DNA from: Streptomyces sp. PR69
GTDB lineage: Bacteria > Actinomycetota > Actinomycetes > Streptomycetales > Streptomycetaceae
Reading direction: 5' to 3'
Assembly (NCBI RefSeq): GCF_026420845.1
Contig: NZ_JAOWCB010000009.1
Location: forward strand, 1-64,000
Length of the DNA stretch: 64,000 bases
Positions within the stretch are counted from its first letter, which is position 1. Every line of letters starts with the position of its first letter. Under the pieces are notes generated by a model. The model did not search any database. It saw only the letters and a list, made by a program, of their open reading frames with translations, and was not told the origin of the DNA. Position numbers and translations under genes: made by a program. This document shows, in pieces, positions 8,094 through 16,146 of this stretch.

Positions 8094-8109
8094 CATACCG
8101 TTCGGTATG
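8094..8109. promoter_or_regulatory. TetR-type operator CATACCGTTCGGTATG
   Basis: A perfect 7-bp-arm palindrome with a 2-nt centre, just upstream of the GDSL hydrolase start; on the coding strand it includes TATGAT, a plausible -10. Its core TACCG-NN-CGGTA is shared with 1053-1064. TetR-type regulators commonly bind such sites; the regulator is not encoded next door. Confidence 0.6.
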
Positions 8110-8152
8110 CCGCAGCGGTCCGGGCGCGTTCCACAGCCGCCGCCCGCGGGCG

Positions 8153-9169
8153 TCAGCCGGGACGCCCCACGAGTTCGCGCAGCACGTCCTCCATCGTCAC
8201 CAGCCCCTGCGGCCGGTCCTCCTCGTCCAGCACCGCCGCCAGATGCGTACGGCTGCGCCGCATCGCCGTCAGCACATCGTCCAGCGGGGCAGTCCCGCGG
8301 ACCCGGGCCACCGGCCGCAGCGCCGGCACCGGGAACGGCGCATCCCGCCGCGGCGCGTCCAAGGCGTCCTTCACATGCAGATAGCCCAGGATCCGCCGGC
8401 CCGCGTCGACCACGGGGAAGCGGGAGAATCCCGACCGCGCCGACAGCGCCTCCAGCTGCGCCGGAGTCGTCCCCGCCGGTGCGCAGACCACCTCCTCCAG
8501 CGGCGAGGCCACCTCCCGCACCGGCCGCCGGCCCAGCTCCAGGGCGTCCCGCAGCCGCTCGGCCGCCCGGTCGTCGAGCAGCCCCGCCTCGCCCGCGTCC
8601 TGCACCAGCCTGACCAGCTGGTCGTCGGAGAACGCGGCCGCGACCTCGTCCCTGGGCTCCACGCGCAACAGCTTCAGCAGCGCGTTGGCGAACGCGTTCA
8701 CCGTGAAGATCACCGGCCGCAGCGCCCGTGCCAGGGCGACCAGCGGCGGGCCCAGCAGCAGCGCGGACCGCTGGGGTTCGGCGAGCGCGATGTTCTTGGG
8801 GATCATCTCGGCGAGCAGCATGTGCAGATACGTCGCCGCTGTCAGGGCGATGACGAAGGAGAAGGGATGGATCAGGCCGTGCGGCATGCCCAGCGCGTCG
8901 AACAGCGGCTCCAGCAGATGGGCGATGGCGGGCTCGGCCACGATGCCGAGCACCAGCGTGCTGAGCGTGATGCCCAGCTGGGCGGCCGCGAGCAGCGCGG
9001 AGACATGCTCAAGACCCCACAGCACGCTGCGGGCACGGCGGTCTCCCGCCTGGGCGGCCGGTTCGATCTGACTGCGCCGGACGGAGATCAGCGCGAACTC
9101 CGCCCCGACGAAGAAGGCGTTCACGATCAGCATCAGCAGACCGATGCCGAGCTGAAGGGCGATCACCAC
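8153..9169 (-). CDS. CNNM/HlyC-type membrane protein with CBS pair (short form)
   Basis: A 338-residue protein of the hemolysin-family (CNNM/CorC/YfjD) group. The DUF21 domain has about four membrane helices (first: LQLGIGLLMLIVNAFFVGAE, then HMLLAEMIPKNIALAEP), followed by a tandem CBS domain pair (about residues 205-335) with FPVVDAGRRILGYLHVKD and TMEDVLRELVG. The C-terminal transporter-associated CorC_HlyC domain found in the upstream partner is absent. The start overlaps the end of the preceding gene by 7 nt, so the two are co-translated and may form a heteromer. A role in Mg2+/Co2+ handling is known for relatives, not shown here. Confidence 0.88.
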   Translation of the reverse strand: MVIALQLGIGLLMLIVNAFFVGAEFALISVRRSQIEPAAQAGDRRARSVLWGLEHVSALLAAAQLGITLSTLVLGIVAEPAIAHLLEPLFDALGMPHGLIHPFSFVIALTAATYLHMLLAEMIPKNIALAEPQRSALLLGPPLVALARALRPVIFTVNAFANALLKLLRVEPRDEVAAAFSDDQLVRLVQDAGEAGLLDDRAAERLRDALELGRRPVREVASPLEEVVCAPAGTTPAQLEALSARSGFSRFPVVDAGRRILGYLHVKDALDAPRRDAPFPVPALRPVARVRGTAPLDDVLTAMRRSRTHLAAVLDEEDRPQGLVTMEDVLRELVGRPG

Positions 9170-10533
9170 GGCGCGTCCCCCTGCCCGCCTGCCGTCTCAC
9201 CGGGGTGCGGACCGCCCGCGCCGCCCGGCGACGGCGGCGCGTGCAGCAGCACGCCGGCCGCGCGCCGGCCCGAGGCGTCGGCCACCTCCAGCCGCCAGCC
9301 CGCCAGCTCGATCGCGTCGCCCTCCTCGGGAATGCGCCCCAGCACGGTGGCGATCAGCCCGGCCAGCGTCTCGTACGGCCCTTCCGGCGCCAGCAGCCCG
9401 ATCCGCTCCAGCTGGTCCATGCGCGCCGCGCCGTCCGCGGACCACAGCGCCCTGCCGTCCGCGTCCTCGCCCGCCGCCGCCAGGTCCGGCGTCTCGTGGG
9501 GATCGTGCTCGTCCCGTACCTCGCCCACGACCTCCTCGACGATGTCCTCCAGGGTCACCACCCCCGCAGTGCCGCCGTACTCGTCGATGACGACCGCCAT
9601 CGAGGAGCGGCCCGAGAGCCGGTCCAGCAGCCGGTCCACCGACAGCGAGGCTGGCACGAGCACCGCCTCGCGCAGCAGCTCCGAGACCCCGTGCCGGATC
9701 CGTTCGGCGGCCGGCACCGCCAGCACATCCCTGATGTGGGCGACGCCCACGACCGTGTCGAGGGTGTCCCGGTAGACCGGGAAGCGGGACAGCCCGGTGG
9801 CCCGTGTCGCATTGGCGACGTCCTCCGCCGTGGCCGTCACCTCCAGCGCCATGACCTGCACACGCGGGGTCATCACATTCTCCGCCGTCAGCTCCGGCAG
9901 GCTCAGGGTGCGTACGAACAGCTCGGCGGCGTCCGCCTCCAGCGCGCCCTGCCGGGCGGAGTGGCGGGCCAGGGCGATCAGCTCCTGCGGGCTGCGCGCA
10001 AAGGCCAGCTCCTCCGTCGGCTCCATGCCGAGCCGCCGTACGATCCGGTTCGCCTCATTGTTGAGATGGCCGATCAGCGGGCGGAAGACGGCGGTGAACA
10101 TCCGGTGCGGCGGGGCCACCGCCTTGGCGACCGCCAGCGGCGAGGAGATCGCCCAGTTCTTCGGGACCAGCTCGCCGACGACCATCAGGACGACCGTGGA
10201 CAGCGCCGTGCCGATGACCAGGGCGACGGAGGAGGCCATGGAGCTGGACGCGCCGAGTCCTTCGAGCGGCCCCCGGATCAGCCGGGCGATCGACGGCTCG
10301 GCAAGCATGCCGATCACCAGATTGGTGACCGTGATGCCGAGCTGTGCCCCGGAGAGCTGGAAGGTCAGACTCCGTACGGCCCTGAGCGCGCCGGCCGCGC
10401 CCCGCTCGCCCCGCTCGGCCGCCCGTTCGAGATCGCCGCGCTCGACCGTGGTGAGGGAGAACTCCGCCGCGACGAACGCCCCGCACGCCAGTACGAGCAG
10501 CACCGCCACGAACAGCAGGAGCACTTCGGTCAT
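9163..10533 (-). CDS. CNNM/HlyC-type membrane protein with CBS and CorC domains
   Basis: A 456-residue hemolysin-family protein: DUF21 membrane domain with LLLFVAVLLVLACGAFVAAE at the N-terminus and GELVPKNWAISSPLAVAK, a CBS pair with VMTPRVQVMALEV, FPVYRDTLDTVVGVAHIRD and TLEDIVEEVVGEV, then a C-terminal CorC_HlyC domain (about residues 345-440). Relatives take part in divalent-cation efflux or resistance. It is the first gene of a two-gene operon with the shorter paralogue downstream, a pairing common in actinobacteria. Confidence 0.9.
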   Translation of the reverse strand: MTEVLLLFVAVLLVLACGAFVAAEFSLTTVERGDLERAAERGERGAAGALRAVRSLTFQLSGAQLGITVTNLVIGMLAEPSIARLIRGPLEGLGASSSMASSVALVIGTALSTVVLMVVGELVPKNWAISSPLAVAKAVAPPHRMFTAVFRPLIGHLNNEANRIVRRLGMEPTEELAFARSPQELIALARHSARQGALEADAAELFVRTLSLPELTAENVMTPRVQVMALEVTATAEDVANATRATGLSRFPVYRDTLDTVVGVAHIRDVLAVPAAERIRHGVSELLREAVLVPASLSVDRLLDRLSGRSSMAVVIDEYGGTAGVVTLEDIVEEVVGEVRDEHDPHETPDLAAAGEDADGRALWSADGAARMDQLERIGLLAPEGPYETLAGLIATVLGRIPEEGDAIELAGWRLEVADASGRRAAGVLLHAPPSPGGAGGPHPGETAGGQGDAPW

Positions 10534-10608
10534 CGGTTCACCTCCGTCCCATGGTCCGGCAGGGACGGAGGAAACGCGCGTACGGGCGTCCGGGCGGCGG
10601 GCCGCGGG

Positions 10609-11487
10609 TCAGCTGCCGCGCAGCTCCTCGATCACTGGGGCGAAGGTCTCCATGGCGGGGTCGAGCACGGTGAAGTACGAGAATCCGTACCGCCGCCGGT
10701 GGGACCGCAGCCGGTCGGCGATCTCCCGGACCGTGCCGACGGCCAGCACCGGCAGCGCCAGCAGCTCCTCCTCGTCCAGATGGGGTGCGTGCCGGAGCAT
10801 CGGCCGAACGGCGGAGGCGGGGTCGTCGGTGATCACGACCGTCTGGAGGAGCAGATTCAGCTCGGCCGGCGTCGTCCGTCCGGCGGCCGCGGCCCGGTAT
10901 GCCGCGACCCTTCCGTCGAGCTGCTCGGCCGTGAGCGCGGCAAGGCCGTCCCTGCCCTCCCGGGCGCCGGTGAAGGCCACGGTCGCCGCCCGCCCGGCGG
11001 CCAGCCGCAGCACCCGGTCGCCGTTGCCGCCGATCAGCAGCGGCAGCCGCGGCCCCTGGACCGGCCGCGGCTGATGGGCCGCGTCGCCGAGCAGCCGGTC
11101 GAGCTCCTCGACCGTGCGCCTCAGATGGCCGACACGGCCGCCGGGGGAGAGGAACGGCAGCCCCGCCCGGTCGTGCTCCTCCTTCACATACCCGGCCCCG
11201 AGCCCCAGCTCCAGACGGCCGCCGGTGAGGGCGTCCGCGGTGGCCGCCTCCCGGGCGAGCAGCGCCGGGTTCCAGAATCCCGCGTTGAGGACGAAGGTCC
11301 CCACGCGGGGCCGTGTCGTCGCGTCGGCGGCGGCGACCAAGGCGGCGAACGGCGCGGGCATCCCCAGATGGTCGGGGACGAGGATCACGTCGTAGCCGAG
11401 CTCCTCGGCGCGTCTGCACCGCTTGCCCCACTCGCCGCCATCAGAGGGCGTCAGCATATTCACTCCGAACCGGAACGGCCGTTCCAT
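10609..11487 (-). CDS. LLM-class F420-dependent oxidoreductase
   Basis: A 292-residue luciferase-like TIM-barrel protein. It opens RFGVNMLTPSDGGEWGKRCR, with DVILVPDHLGMPAPFAAL and LGLGAGYVKEEHDRAGLPF, typical of the actinobacterial F420-dependent subfamily (TIGR03621-like). It probably moves a hydride between F420 and an unidentified substrate. ATG at 11487 is chosen because AAGGAGG lies 6 nt upstream; a longer open frame to 11616 has no such site. The short gap before the divergent RHH gene contains that gene's promoter. Confidence 0.87.
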   Translation of the reverse strand: MERPFRFGVNMLTPSDGGEWGKRCRRAEELGYDVILVPDHLGMPAPFAALVAAADATTRPRVGTFVLNAGFWNPALLAREAATADALTGGRLELGLGAGYVKEEHDRAGLPFLSPGGRVGHLRRTVEELDRLLGDAAHQPRPVQGPRLPLLIGGNGDRVLRLAAGRAATVAFTGAREGRDGLAALTAEQLDGRVAAYRAAAAGRTTPAELNLLLQTVVITDDPASAVRPMLRHAPHLDEEELLALPVLAVGTVREIADRLRSHRRRYGFSYFTVLDPAMETFAPVIEELRGS

Positions 11488-11567
11488 GAAACCTCCTTGA
11501 CAGGCTGTGAGCCGCTGTAGGCAGCCTCCCCGGATCCCATCCGGTCGAACTCGCGTACGCGCTTCTC

Positions 11568-11597
11568 TTGTGAGTGCTAGCGTCTGCGCGCTAGCGT
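11568..11597 (+). promoter_or_regulatory. promoter with tandem GCTAGC sites before the RHH antitoxin
   Basis: TTGTGA (11568-11573) and TAGCGT (11592-11597) are spaced by 18 bp and lie 6 nt before the GTG at 11604, so the mRNA is probably leaderless. Two GCTAGC palindromes (11576-11581 and 11590-11595), 14 bp apart within CTAGCGT repeats, flank and overlap the -10. CTAG is rare in Streptomyces DNA, and tandem short sites suit a ribbon-helix-helix autorepressor. Confidence 0.6.
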
Positions 11598-11603
11598 GTG
11601 AGC

Positions 11604-11861
11604 GTGGCCAAGACACAGCTCAATGTGCGCGTGGACGAGACGACCGCGGCGGCGGCCCGGGAGCGGGCGACGCAGCGCGGCATCAGCGTGAACCGCTATA
11701 TCGAGGAGCTCGTCCAGCAGGACGCCGGCGAGGCGGGGCGCACTTTCGTCGAGGCGGCGGCGGACTTCATGAAGCAGTACGAATCCGTCTTCGCCGAGGA
11801 GCTCGGCGACCCGGCGAGACCTGGCGGCCCCGGCGGGGGCGGCCGTCCCGGCCGGCGGTGA
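11604..11861 (+). CDS. ribbon-helix-helix antitoxin-like protein
   Basis: An 85-residue protein. Residues 1-50 form a likely RHH (Arc/MetJ/CopG type) DNA-binding fold: beta-strand TQLNVRVDE, then AAAARERATQRGISVNRYIEELVQQ. The acidic middle FVEAAADFMKQYESVFAEEL is the likely partner-binding tail, ending Gly/Pro-rich. The stop overlaps the start of the Fic-like gene as GTGA, so the two are translationally coupled. It probably represses its own promoter and neutralises or binds the downstream product. The GTG at 11604 fits a leaderless start; GTG at 11598 is possible. Confidence 0.8.
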   Translation: MAKTQLNVRVDETTAAAARERATQRGISVNRYIEELVQQDAGEAGRTFVEAAADFMKQYESVFAEELGDPARPGGPGGGGRPGRR

Positions 11862-12229
11862 GCCTGCGGATCGACCTCGCCTGGCTGCTGATGATCGCGG
11901 AGCATAAGACGCCCGGCGATCCGCAGGTCGTCGACTGGGGCGCCCTCGTCGCCGCGGTCAGCCGGCACGAGGCGGAGATATTCGGCGTACAGGTCTATGC
12001 GGACCCCTATGCGCGGGCCGCAGCCCTGTTGCAACTCCTGCTGCACGTACCGGCGCTGGAGCACTCGAACGCGATGTTCGCCTGCGCCGTCGCGTACGGC
12101 TATCTCGTCGCCTCCGGTCTGAAGGTCGCCACCTCTCCCGAGCAGGTCAGAGACCTGGCCCGACTGATCAGGGACGACCACGCGGACGTCCGCGCGATCG
12201 CGAAGCAGCTGCGCCGCTGGACTCTCTGA
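11858..12229 (+). CDS. Fic/Doc-like toxin component, degenerate active site
   Basis: A 123-residue all-helical protein related to the small Fic/Doc toxins (MSLRIDLAWLLMIAEHKTPG at the start, AAALLQLLLHVPALEHSNAM in the core). Canonical Fic proteins carry HPFxxGN(G/K)R; here the equivalent is HVPALEHSNAMFAC. An Asn is kept, but the catalytic His, the Gly and the Arg are not evident. It may therefore be an inactive relative, or have changed chemistry. It follows the RHH gene with a 4-nt GTGA overlap, the usual antitoxin-toxin order. Family assignment is from memory of similar streptomycete pairs. Confidence 0.7.
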   Translation: MSLRIDLAWLLMIAEHKTPGDPQVVDWGALVAAVSRHEAEIFGVQVYADPYARAAALLQLLLHVPALEHSNAMFACAVAYGYLVASGLKVATSPEQVRDLARLIRDDHADVRAIAKQLRRWTL

Positions 12230-12272
12230 CCCGGGGCCCTCCGGCCGGACCCGCGGACGCCTCCCCGCGGTG

Positions 12273-12956
12273 TCAGGCATCCGCGTCCGGCAGCGGACGG
12301 CGGGCCGTGCCCAGGACGCAGGGGGACGCGGGAAGCGGCGGCCCCGATTCCGGTACCCGGAACCTGCGGTAATCGCCCAGTTCAAAGCCCGCGGCCTCGA
12401 TCGCGGCGATCGTGTCCCGAGCCGTATGACAGCCCCCGAAGAGCAGCGGCCACACCGTCCGGTCCAGCGCCCGCTGGCATCCGGCCAGTCCACGGCCCGG
12501 GGCCAGGCCGTGCTCGAAGAACCGCAGTTCCCCGCCGGGCCGCAGCACGCGCCGCAGCTCGCCCAGCGCCCGCGGCACATCGCGTACCGTGCACAGCACC
12601 AGCGACGCCACAGCCGCGTCGAACGCCTCGCTCTTCACCGGCAGCGCCTCCGCCACACCCGGCACCACATCCACCGGCACCTCGGCGTGCACAGCCGCCT
12701 CCAGTGCCAGCTTCCGCAGCATGCGCTCCGGTTCCAGCGCGACGACCTCGCTGACCGACGACGGGTAGTGCGCGAAGTTCAGGCCATTGCCCGCGCCGAT
12801 CTCGATCACCCGGCCCGAGAGCCCGGCGAGCAGCTCATGCCGGTAGGCCGCCACCCCGCCCTTCTCGTCGGCCGTCACGCTCCACTTGGCGTAGAAGCGG
12901 GCGAAGACGGGATGGTGAACCGCGTCCCGGGGCATCTTCGAGCTGCGCGGCAACAT
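12273..12956 (-). CDS. class I SAM-dependent methyltransferase
   Basis: A 227-residue Rossmann methyltransferase. Motif I is VIEIGAGNGLNF (about residues 50-61), followed by VVALEPERMLRKLA (motif II) and FDAAVASLVLCTV with LRRVLRPGGELRFFEHG (post I to motif III). The pattern resembles UbiE/METTL7-like small-molecule or lipid methyltransferases; the acceptor is unknown. GGAGG lies about 8 nt before the ATG. It is convergent with the Fic-like gene and starts only 61 nt beyond the VOC gene's stop. Confidence 0.85.
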   Translation of the reverse strand: MLPRSSKMPRDAVHHPVFARFYAKWSVTADEKGGVAAYRHELLAGLSGRVIEIGAGNGLNFAHYPSSVSEVVALEPERMLRKLALEAAVHAEVPVDVVPGVAEALPVKSEAFDAAVASLVLCTVRDVPRALGELRRVLRPGGELRFFEHGLAPGRGLAGCQRALDRTVWPLLFGGCHTARDTIAAIEAAGFELGDYRRFRVPESGPPLPASPCVLGTARRPLPDADA

Positions 12957-13017
12957 CGCGGACCTCCAGGGGGCGGCGGCGGGACGTCACCGTCATTGTC
13001 CCCCGGCGCGGCCGATG

Positions 13018-13383
13018 TCAGCCTTCCGTGCCGCCGACGAAGCAGAACTCATTCCCCTCCGGGTCCCGCATGACCTGGAACCGCCCCTGTTCATCGGTCA
13101 CCACTGCCCCCACGCGCCGCGCGCCGAGCCGCACGGCCTCGTCCGCCGCCGTGTCGACGTCGCCCGCGTCCAGATCCAGATGCAGCCGGTTCTTGGCGGA
13201 CTTCGCCTCGGGGACGCGCTGGAAGGCGACACGGGCGAAGCCGGGAGGGTCGACATACGACCAGTCGGGGGCCCGGTCGACCGGGTCGCCCCCGAGGAGG
13301 GCGGCCCAGAAGCGGACCGGACGGGAGGGGTCATGGCAGTCGAAGACGATCTCGTCGATCCGTGCAGTGCGTGCAGTGCGCAT
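13018..13383 (-). CDS. VOC (glyoxalase-like) family protein
   Basis: A 121-residue single-domain vicinal-oxygen-chelate protein with two beta-alpha-beta-beta-beta halves: IDEIVFDCHDPSRPVRFWAALLG opens the first, and RLHLDLDAGDV and VMRDPEGNEFCFV mark the second. The likely metal ligands are the His of HLDLD and the Glu of GNEFCFV. Members include bleomycin-resistance-type binders, dioxygenases and isomerases, so no function can be named. It begins 4 nt after the bioD stop and is probably co-transcribed with it. Confidence 0.82.
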   Translation of the reverse strand: MRTARTARIDEIVFDCHDPSRPVRFWAALLGGDPVDRAPDWSYVDPPGFARVAFQRVPEAKSAKNRLHLDLDAGDVDTAADEAVRLGARRVGAVVTDEQGRFQVMRDPEGNEFCFVGGTEG

Positions 13384-13387
13384 CGGA

Positions 13388-14107
13388 TCAGCGTACGGGG
13401 CCGGGCGCAGCCGCCTCGGGCGGCGCCCAGGTCCCGCCGAGCGGCGGCGCGAGCCAGTGTGCGGCCTGCGCGCGGAACTCGTCCGCCGGCAGCGCGCCGG
13501 CTCCCTCCGGCACCGCGCCGAGCAGCGGCGCGCCGGCCGCCTGAGGCAGATCGGCCAGGTTGCACCGCGATGCGAGATCGGGCTCCGCGGGCCAGCTGCC
13601 GATCACCACGCCGAGCGGCTCCAACCGCCGTGCGCGCAGGGCCTCCGCGGTCAGCGCGGTCGCATTGAGCGTGCCGAGACCGGCGGGTGCGACGATCAGC
13701 ACCGGCGCGCCGAGCAGCCGGGCCACGTCGGCGAGCGTGCCGCCGTCGTCGTCGAACCGCACAAGCAGTCCGCCCGCGCCCTCCACCAGCACCAGGTCGT
13801 ACCGCTGCGCCAGCTCCGCGGCCACGGCGGCCGCGTGCTCGGGGCGCACCGGCGCCGCACCGGCACGCCGCGCGGCCGTCGCGGGCGCCAGGGGCTCGGG
13901 AAACCGGCCGAGCTCCACGGCCGCCACATCCCCGGCGAGCCGCGCGGCCTCCTGGGCGTCGCCCGGCTCACCGGGTACGAGACCGGTCTGCGCGGGCTTC
14001 AGCACGGCGACGCTGCGCCCCTGCCGCCGCGCGAGCGCGGCGAGCCCCGCGGTGACCACGGTCTTCCCGATCTCGGTCCCGGTCCCCGTGACAACGACGA
14101 TTCCCAT
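13388..14107 (-). CDS. bioD: dethiobiotin synthetase
   Basis: BioD, 239 residues: ATP-dependent carboxylation and ring closure of 7,8-diaminopelargonate (DAPA) to dethiobiotin. It starts MGIVVVTGTGTEIGKTVVTA, the P-loop form typical of BioD, with VLKPAQTG (the substrate lysine loop) and LVLVEGAGGLLV. ATG at 14107 is certain from the family N-terminus; the frame stays open upstream but that stretch is the repeat insert. The gene lies in the bioB-bioA-bioD order but is separated from bioA by 728 bp. Confidence 0.95.
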   Translation of the reverse strand: MGIVVVTGTGTEIGKTVVTAGLAALARRQGRSVAVLKPAQTGLVPGEPGDAQEAARLAGDVAAVELGRFPEPLAPATAARRAGAAPVRPEHAAAVAAELAQRYDLVLVEGAGGLLVRFDDDGGTLADVARLLGAPVLIVAPAGLGTLNATALTAEALRARRLEPLGVVIGSWPAEPDLASRCNLADLPQAAGAPLLGAVPEGAGALPADEFRAQAAHWLAPPLGGTWAPPEAAAPGPVR

Positions 14108-14835
14108 ATGCGTTTCCCTCACCTCAGTCCCCATACGCCCCAAGGGCCGACGACTGCCTCCTGCTCCCGGTGCGCAAAGTCCCGTCTGCCTGGCGGCGTC
14201 TGGCACGCACTCCCCCTGGGCCCTGCGGGCCCGGGAGGCGCCCCCACGCTGCGTTGTCGTCAGTCGCTGATGCCCGCATGGATTCTCCCCCAGCCTTGGG
14301 CCGGGGGTGCTCCCATCCTCCGCCTTGCGATCTCCCCCGCGGCCCTTCGGGCGCGGGGGAGATCGCAGCACCGGACGCCGTCCGGCCCGCCCCTCCGGGC
14401 GGACGACGCTGCTTCGACGACACTCCCTAGGCGGTGGCCCGGGGGCCCTGCCCCTGCTCCCACCGCGGCGAGCGGCAGCCGTTGCCACGGACTGCCCCCC
14501 GGGGGCCCCGAGGGGCAACGGCAGCCCCTCGGAGCCGTTCTGCTCGCGCTGCGGGGCGGCGACGACCCCCCGCCCCCGGGCTGCCCCTGCCCGCGCCCGC
14601 GGAGTGGGGTGATTGGGGGTGGGTGGGACGAGTGCCCCGCCCCGAGGCCGGTATCCCGAGCGCAGACGCCGCGCCCCGGAGCCCGCGGACGGGGGGTGGG
14701 GCGATCGGGCGGGTGGGTGGGACGAGTGCCCGCCCCGAGGCCGACGCCCCGAGCGCAGGCGCCGGGCGCCGGGGCCCGCGCCCGCGGGCGGGGTGGGTGG
14801 GGCGACACCCGGGGCCCGGGGCTCCGCCCCGGAGG
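14108..14835. repeat. 728-bp repetitive insert between bioA and bioD
   Basis: No convincing gene. It contains a hairpin CTCCCCCAGCC/GGCCGGGGG (near 14285), a near-perfect 15-bp-arm hairpin GCGATCTCCCCCGCG (14327-14341) with its complement at 14352-14366, an imperfect inverted repeat around CGTTGCC/GGCAACG (near 14480-14520), and a tandem duplication: GGGTGGGTGGGACGAG begins at 14617 and 14711, with a third partial copy at 14791. Apparent long open frames here are Pro/Arg/Gly-rich and exist on both strands, as expected of GC-rich noncoding DNA. Confidence 0.85.
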
Positions 14836-16146
14836 TCACCCCGCCGCGGCCGCGGCGGCCACCGCCGCCGCGATCCGGCTCATGTCCTCATCCCCCGTCA
14901 CATACGGCGGCATCGTGTAGACCAGGTCGCGGAACGGCCGCAGCCACACCCCCTCGCCCACCGCGGCCCGCGTCGCCGCCGCCATGTCGACGTCGTGGTC
15001 CAGCTGGACGACGCCGATCGCGCCCAGCACACGGACGTCCCGTACACCCGGAATGTCCCTCGCCCCGGCGAGCCCGTCCCGCAGCGCCGCCTCAATGCGC
15101 TTGACCTCCTGACGCCAGTCCTGGGCGAGCAGCAGATCGATGGAGGCGCAGGCGACGGCGGACGCCAGGGGGTTGCCCATGAACGTGGGGCCGTGCGCCA
15201 GCACGGGGACCTCGCCGCGCGAGATGCCCTCGGCCACCCGCGGGGTGCACAGCGTCGCCGCCATCGTCAGATAGCCGCCGGTCAGCGCCTTGCCGAGGCA
15301 CATCACATCGGGGCTGACCCCGGCGTGCTCCGCGGCGAACAGCTCGCCGGTGCGCCCGAAGCCCGTGGCGATCTCGTCGAACACGAGCAGCACGTCATGC
15401 TCGTCGCACGCCTCCCGCAGCACCCGCAGATACGCGGGCGAGCAGAACCGCATCCCGCCCGCGCCCTGCACCACCGGCTCCACGATCACCGCGGCCAGTT
15501 CCCCGGCATGGCGGGCGATCAGCGCGCGCAGAGCGTCGGCGTACGCGGGCTCGTACTCCGCAGGCGGCGCGTCCGCGAAGATCTGCTCCGGCAGCACGCC
15601 CGACCACAGGCCGTGCATCCCGCCTTCGGGGTCGCAGACCGACATCGGCTGCCAGGTGTCGCCGTGGTAGCCGCCGCGCCAGGTCAGCAGCCGCCGCTTC
15701 TCGGGCCGCCGCAGCGAACGCCAGTGCTGCAGGCACATCTTGACCGCGACCTCGACGGAGACCGACCCCGAGTCGCAGAGGAAGACATGCTCCAGCGGCT
15801 CGGGGGTGATCTCGACCAGCCGGGCAGCCAGCCGCACGGCCGGCTCATGGGTGAGCCCGCCGAACATCACATGGCTCATCCGCTCCAGCTGCCCGCGCGC
15901 CGCCTCGTTGAGCACCGGGTGGTTGTAGCCGTGGATCGCCGACCACCAGGACGACATCCCGTCGATCAGTTCGCATCGGCCGTGGACCGCTTCGGCGAGC
16001 CGCAGCCGGACACCCGATGCGGACTGCACCACCAGCGGGTCCGTACGGCCCGGCATGGGGCCGTACGGATGCCAGACGTGCGCCCGGTCCAGCGCCAGCA
16101 GTTCGGCGGGGGACAGCGGCTCGCGGGGGGACAGCGGCTCAGGCAT
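14836..16146 (-). CDS. bioA: adenosylmethionine-8-amino-7-oxononanoate aminotransferase
   Basis: BioA, 436 residues: PLP-dependent transfer of an amino group from S-adenosylmethionine to KAPA, giving DAPA. Class-III aminotransferase features: [11 protein letters not shown] near the N-terminus, [30 protein letters not shown] with the PLP-contacting Asp, and [15 protein letters not shown] with the Schiff-base Lys. The ATG overlaps the bioB stop by 8 nt, so the two are translationally coupled. The C-terminal Ala-rich run (about 12 Ala in [13 protein letters not shown]) abuts the repeat insert. Confidence 0.96.
   Translation of the reverse strand: MPEPLSPREPLSPAELLALDRAHVWHPYGPMPGRTDPLVVQSASGVRLRLAEAVHGRCELIDGMSSWWSAIHGYNHPVLNEAARGQLERMSHVMFGGLTHEPAVRLAARLVEITPEPLEHVFLCDSGSVSVEVAVKMCLQHWRSLRRPEKRRLLTWRGGYHGDTWQPMSVCDPEGGMHGLWSGVLPEQIFADAPPAEYEPAYADALRALIARHAGELAAVIVEPVVQGAGGMRFCSPAYLRVLREACDEHDVLLVFDEIATGFGRTGELFAAEHAGVSPDVMCLGKALTGGYLTMAATLCTPRVAEGISRGEVPVLAHGPTFMGNPLASAVACASIDLLLAQDWRQEVKRIEAALRDGLAGARDIPGVRDVRVLGAIGVVQLDHDVDMAAATRAAVGEGVWLRPFRDLVYTMPPYVTGDEDMSRIAAAVAAAAAAG

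Noticed and set aside
14108..14839. In-frame open extension of bioD by about 244 codons
   Set aside because: It is Pro/Arg/Gly-rich, made of tandem and inverted repeats and open on both strands; the BioD family N-terminus begins exactly at the ATG at 14107.
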